DNA from: Isochrysis galbana
Taxonomy: Eukaryota; Haptophyta; Isochrysidales; Isochrysidaceae
Direction: 5' to 3'
DNA length: 64,000 nucleotides
NCBI GenBank assembly: GCA_018136815.1
Contig: CM030935.1
Location: 2,736,292-2,800,291 of the forward strand
The notes below the pieces were generated by a model. That model was not told the DNA's origin. It worked only from the letters and a program-made list of their open reading frames with translations, and ran no database searches. Positions 62,072 to 64,000 of this stretch are shown here, piece by piece. Positions within the stretch are counted from its first letter, which is position 1. Each line of letters opens with the position of its first letter. A program made the translations under genes and the position numbers.

Positions 62072-62209
62072 ATGTCGCACGATATCAATCAACGATTCGA
62101 GTCCATCATTCGGAACGACAAGGTCGACGCGGCTCGCGGCGTGGATAACGCGACCAAGTTCGGCGAGTGTCTTGCAAAGACTCGCTTCCGCGTCGAGAAC
62201 CACGAGCTG
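62072..62209 (+). pseudogene. Gag fragment, copy C
   Basis: Encodes MSHDINQRFESIIRNDKV through RFRVENHEL, identical at protein level to the gag at 58695-58840 (-). It ends in mid-gag at a deletion junction (GAGCT|GTGGCACC). Confidence 0.9.
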
Positions 62210-63290
62210 TGGCACCTTAGCCTCGCCTGCCGCCGCGCTACCCAAGCACTTCGATGAGCTTTGTGCTGAGCTCACGAAGATGAGTCAGCGAGTCCAAGAC
62301 GGGCTGACTTCTGGCTGTCACGCCCCACGAGTTCTCGTCGTTGGTGAGACTAGCGGCGTCGTCTCCTCCATGTTCCTACTCGCCGGAGCTGATGTAGCTA
62401 CGTGCGATTTGTATCCTTCCGAGATTGATTACGTGCCCCACTTCCAAGGCGACGCGCTTCATGTCCAAAACCTAGGTTGGGACCTAGTCATCGCCCACCC
62501 GCCCTGCACGTACCTCTCCGCCGTCAGCAGTCAATGGCTCTCCCAAGAACCCGGACGTCGTGCCGCTCTTGAGTCGGCCGCTCGCGTCTTCAAGTCAATG
62601 GCCTCCGCCACTGCTCCGTTTGTAGCGGTCGAGAACCCTCGGATGCATGCGGAAGCTCGCCGTTTAGTCGGGGGGTTGACCCCGACCCAATTCGTCCAAC
62701 CCTGGGAGCACGGCACTGGACACCAGAAAGCCACCGGGTTGTACCTCACCAAAGGGCTGCCGCCTCTCCAGCCAACCTGCGTCGTGGATGGCCGTGAGTC
62801 GGCCATGGCTAACCTCTCTCCTTCACCGCACCGTGGCGCTCTTCGCAGCCGCACCTACGTCGGTGTAGCTGGAGCGATGGCGATCCATTGGATGCCTGTT
62901 CTTCTTCGACATTTGGGCCAACAGCGCGACCAGACATCGACGAAGAAATTGTCCGCGTTAGAGCTACTCGCTTGCGCGCGGCGCAGCCTATTGGACCGGC
63001 CTTCACTTAGCTCGACCGAGGCTACCGCCTACGAGCCGTGGTCGGCTCTTCATCGTTATGAGAGGGGGAGGGAAACTAGTGAAGTTTCTTCCGACCCCGT
63101 TGTTTCCCGTCCAGCTACTCCCGAGTCAGACAACCACGAGGACCAAAAAGAAACCCACGACAACCACGACAACGACACACCACTCTACGCCGCCGAGTCT
63201 ACTCTCCACGACCCATTCTCTCCATGGACCGCCCCGCCTCCGGCACGCGCGAGCTCGCCGCGTCCGACGACGCCGACGACTCTCCGGAAG
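62210..63290 (+). CDS. Methyltransferase-like retroelement domain, copy C
   Basis: The open frame continues from 62172. It contains RVLVVGETSGVVSSMFLLAG, DLVIAHPPCTYLSAVSSQW, FVAVENPRMHAEARR and QPWEHGTGHQKATGLYLTKG with all motifs intact, about 97% identical to the copy at 54.9-55.7 kb. Differences include DSYP to DLYP, GDQPSTKK to RDQTSTKK and THWM to IHWM. It runs to ARASSPRPTTPTTLRKR and then hits the second deletion junction; the frame ends at 63311, out of frame with RT. As it stands a methyltransferase-like protein of about 360 residues could still be translated. Confidence 0.8.
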
Positions 63291-63294
63291 CGGC

Positions 63295-64000
63295 CACGTT
63301 GTTTCGCGTGAAGGTCTTCGGATGGATCCCAAGAAAGTGGAAGCCGTCTCGAAAATCGACCCTACCCAAATCAACTCGATCGAAGCCGTCCGTTCTTTTC
63401 TTGGACTGTGTTCGTATTACCGCCGTTTTATACGTCGTTTTGCGATCCGTGCAGCGCCGTTAACCGCTCTCACGCGGAAAGGGTGCGATGTCCCGGTCGA
63501 GTCGCAAACAGAAGCCAGTCGCCAGGCTATCGAAGATCTCAAGCAAGCTATCTGTGAAGAACCCGTACTCGCACCTCCTCGAGACGACCGTCCTTTCCTC
63601 GTTAAGACCGACGGAGCTAGCAAGCTCGGCATCGCCGGCGTCCTTGCTCAGAAGGACGACGAAGGGAGAGAGCGCGTCGTTGCCTACTACGGTCGTAGTT
63701 TGAGTCCGGCTGAGCGCCATTGGACAGTCACTGAAATCGAGCTTCTAGCAGCGCTAGAATCGATCCGAAATTGGAGGCCTTATCTTTGGGGTCGCCACTT
63801 CACCCTCGTCGTAGACCATTCAGCTTTGCGCTGGCTTCATACGATGAAAGATCAAGTCACCGGTGGTCCAGCCTCGCGCCTCATGCGATGGGTCCTAAAG
63901 CTAGCCGAATATCGATTCGACGTCGTGCACAAACCTGGAGTCACTCACTGGGACGCCGACGGCTTATCCCGCTTAGTTGCTCTCGAGCCCGATCACGATC
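63295..64000 (+). pseudogene. Ty3/gypsy reverse transcriptase thumb and RNase H, partial
   Basis: Frame: HVVSREGLRMDPKKVEAV, FLGLCSYYRRFIRRFAIRAA, then RNase H VKTDGASKLGIAGVLAQ, YYGRSLSPAERHWTVTEIEL, VVDHSALRWLHTMKD and LAEYRFDVVHKPGVTHWDADG. It is about 65-70% identical to the gypsy pol at 28310-30863, so it is a related but distinct lineage. The RT catalytic core is deleted upstream, and the frame is open at the window end. Confidence 0.92.

Larger units (their letters stand above)
62072..64000 (+). mobile_element. Methyltransferase-bearing retroelement, copy C (internally deleted, runs off the window)
   Basis: Three element segments in the correct 5'-3' order but with large deletions between them: gag (62072-62209), methyltransferase ORF2 (62210-63290) and Ty3 RT thumb/RNase H (63295-64000). 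The truncated left end abuts the CACACGTGGCACTGAAC repeat. This copy places the methyltransferase upstream of a Ty3-type pol. Confidence 0.8.

Overview
The window is nuclear DNA from a GC-rich microbial eukaryote, most likely a microalga. The evidence is spliceosomal introns of about 75-360 bp in at least five genes, eukaryotic proteins (ER glucosidase II, type I methionine aminopeptidase, an ASPM-like spindle protein, a DDT/WHIM chromatin factor), a nuclear-type tRNA-Gly and many retroelements. Two introns have frame-proven GC donors. I cannot name the species; haptophyte-like or stramenopile-like is a guess. Three 100-N gaps mark scaffold joins, and reading frames that run through them are not reliable.

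Layout. 1-3,221 (-): glucosidase II alpha subunit, C-terminus off the left edge. 3.2-4.9 kb: dispersed repeats. 5.0-7.4 kb: a compact island with one minus-strand unknown gene and, 37 bp away, two plus-strand paralogous unknown genes. 7.8-8.7 kb (-): pyrroline-5-carboxylate reductase. 8.7-11.1 kb: repeats and a degraded retroelement fragment. 11.7-17.2 kb (+): single-exon 1,856-residue ASPM-like IQ-repeat protein. 17.6-20.6 kb: broken plant-type mariner, a 320-bp repeat, a methyltransferase fragment and a TA-flanked MITE. 21.1-27.5 kb (+): 13-exon chromatin factor. 28.3-31.9 kb (-): Ty3/gypsy pol joined to a LINE tail. 32.9-35.4 kb (+): Sec14/CRAL-TRIO lipid-transfer protein. 36-39 kb: repeat debris. 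39.5-40.9 kb (+): methionine aminopeptidase 1. 42.7-47.6 kb: a recent copia-type LTR element inside a LINE that is itself fused to a gypsy fragment. 48.1-50.3 kb: a MITE and a VTT/TVP38 membrane protein. 51.3-53.7 kb: LINE piece, then a hAT element nested in a copia remnant. 53.9-59.8 kb (-): long gag plus methyltransferase-bearing retroelement. 61.2 kb (-): tRNA-Gly(GCC). 62.1-64.0 kb (+): an internally deleted copy of the methyltransferase retroelement running into Ty3 reverse transcriptase/RNase H.

The host genes are unrelated housekeeping genes (ER glycoprotein folding, proline synthesis, spindle organisation, chromatin remodelling, lipid transfer, N-terminal Met removal, membrane trafficking) and do not form a cluster. 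The connected story is in the mobile DNA: one retroelement family appears to have captured a phage-type cytosine methyltransferase-like domain, and at least four pieces of it lie in this window. Nested insertions (copia in LINE, hAT in copia) give clean target-site duplications and a relative order of events. The 5.0-7.4 kb unknown-gene island is the other candidate for something undescribed.
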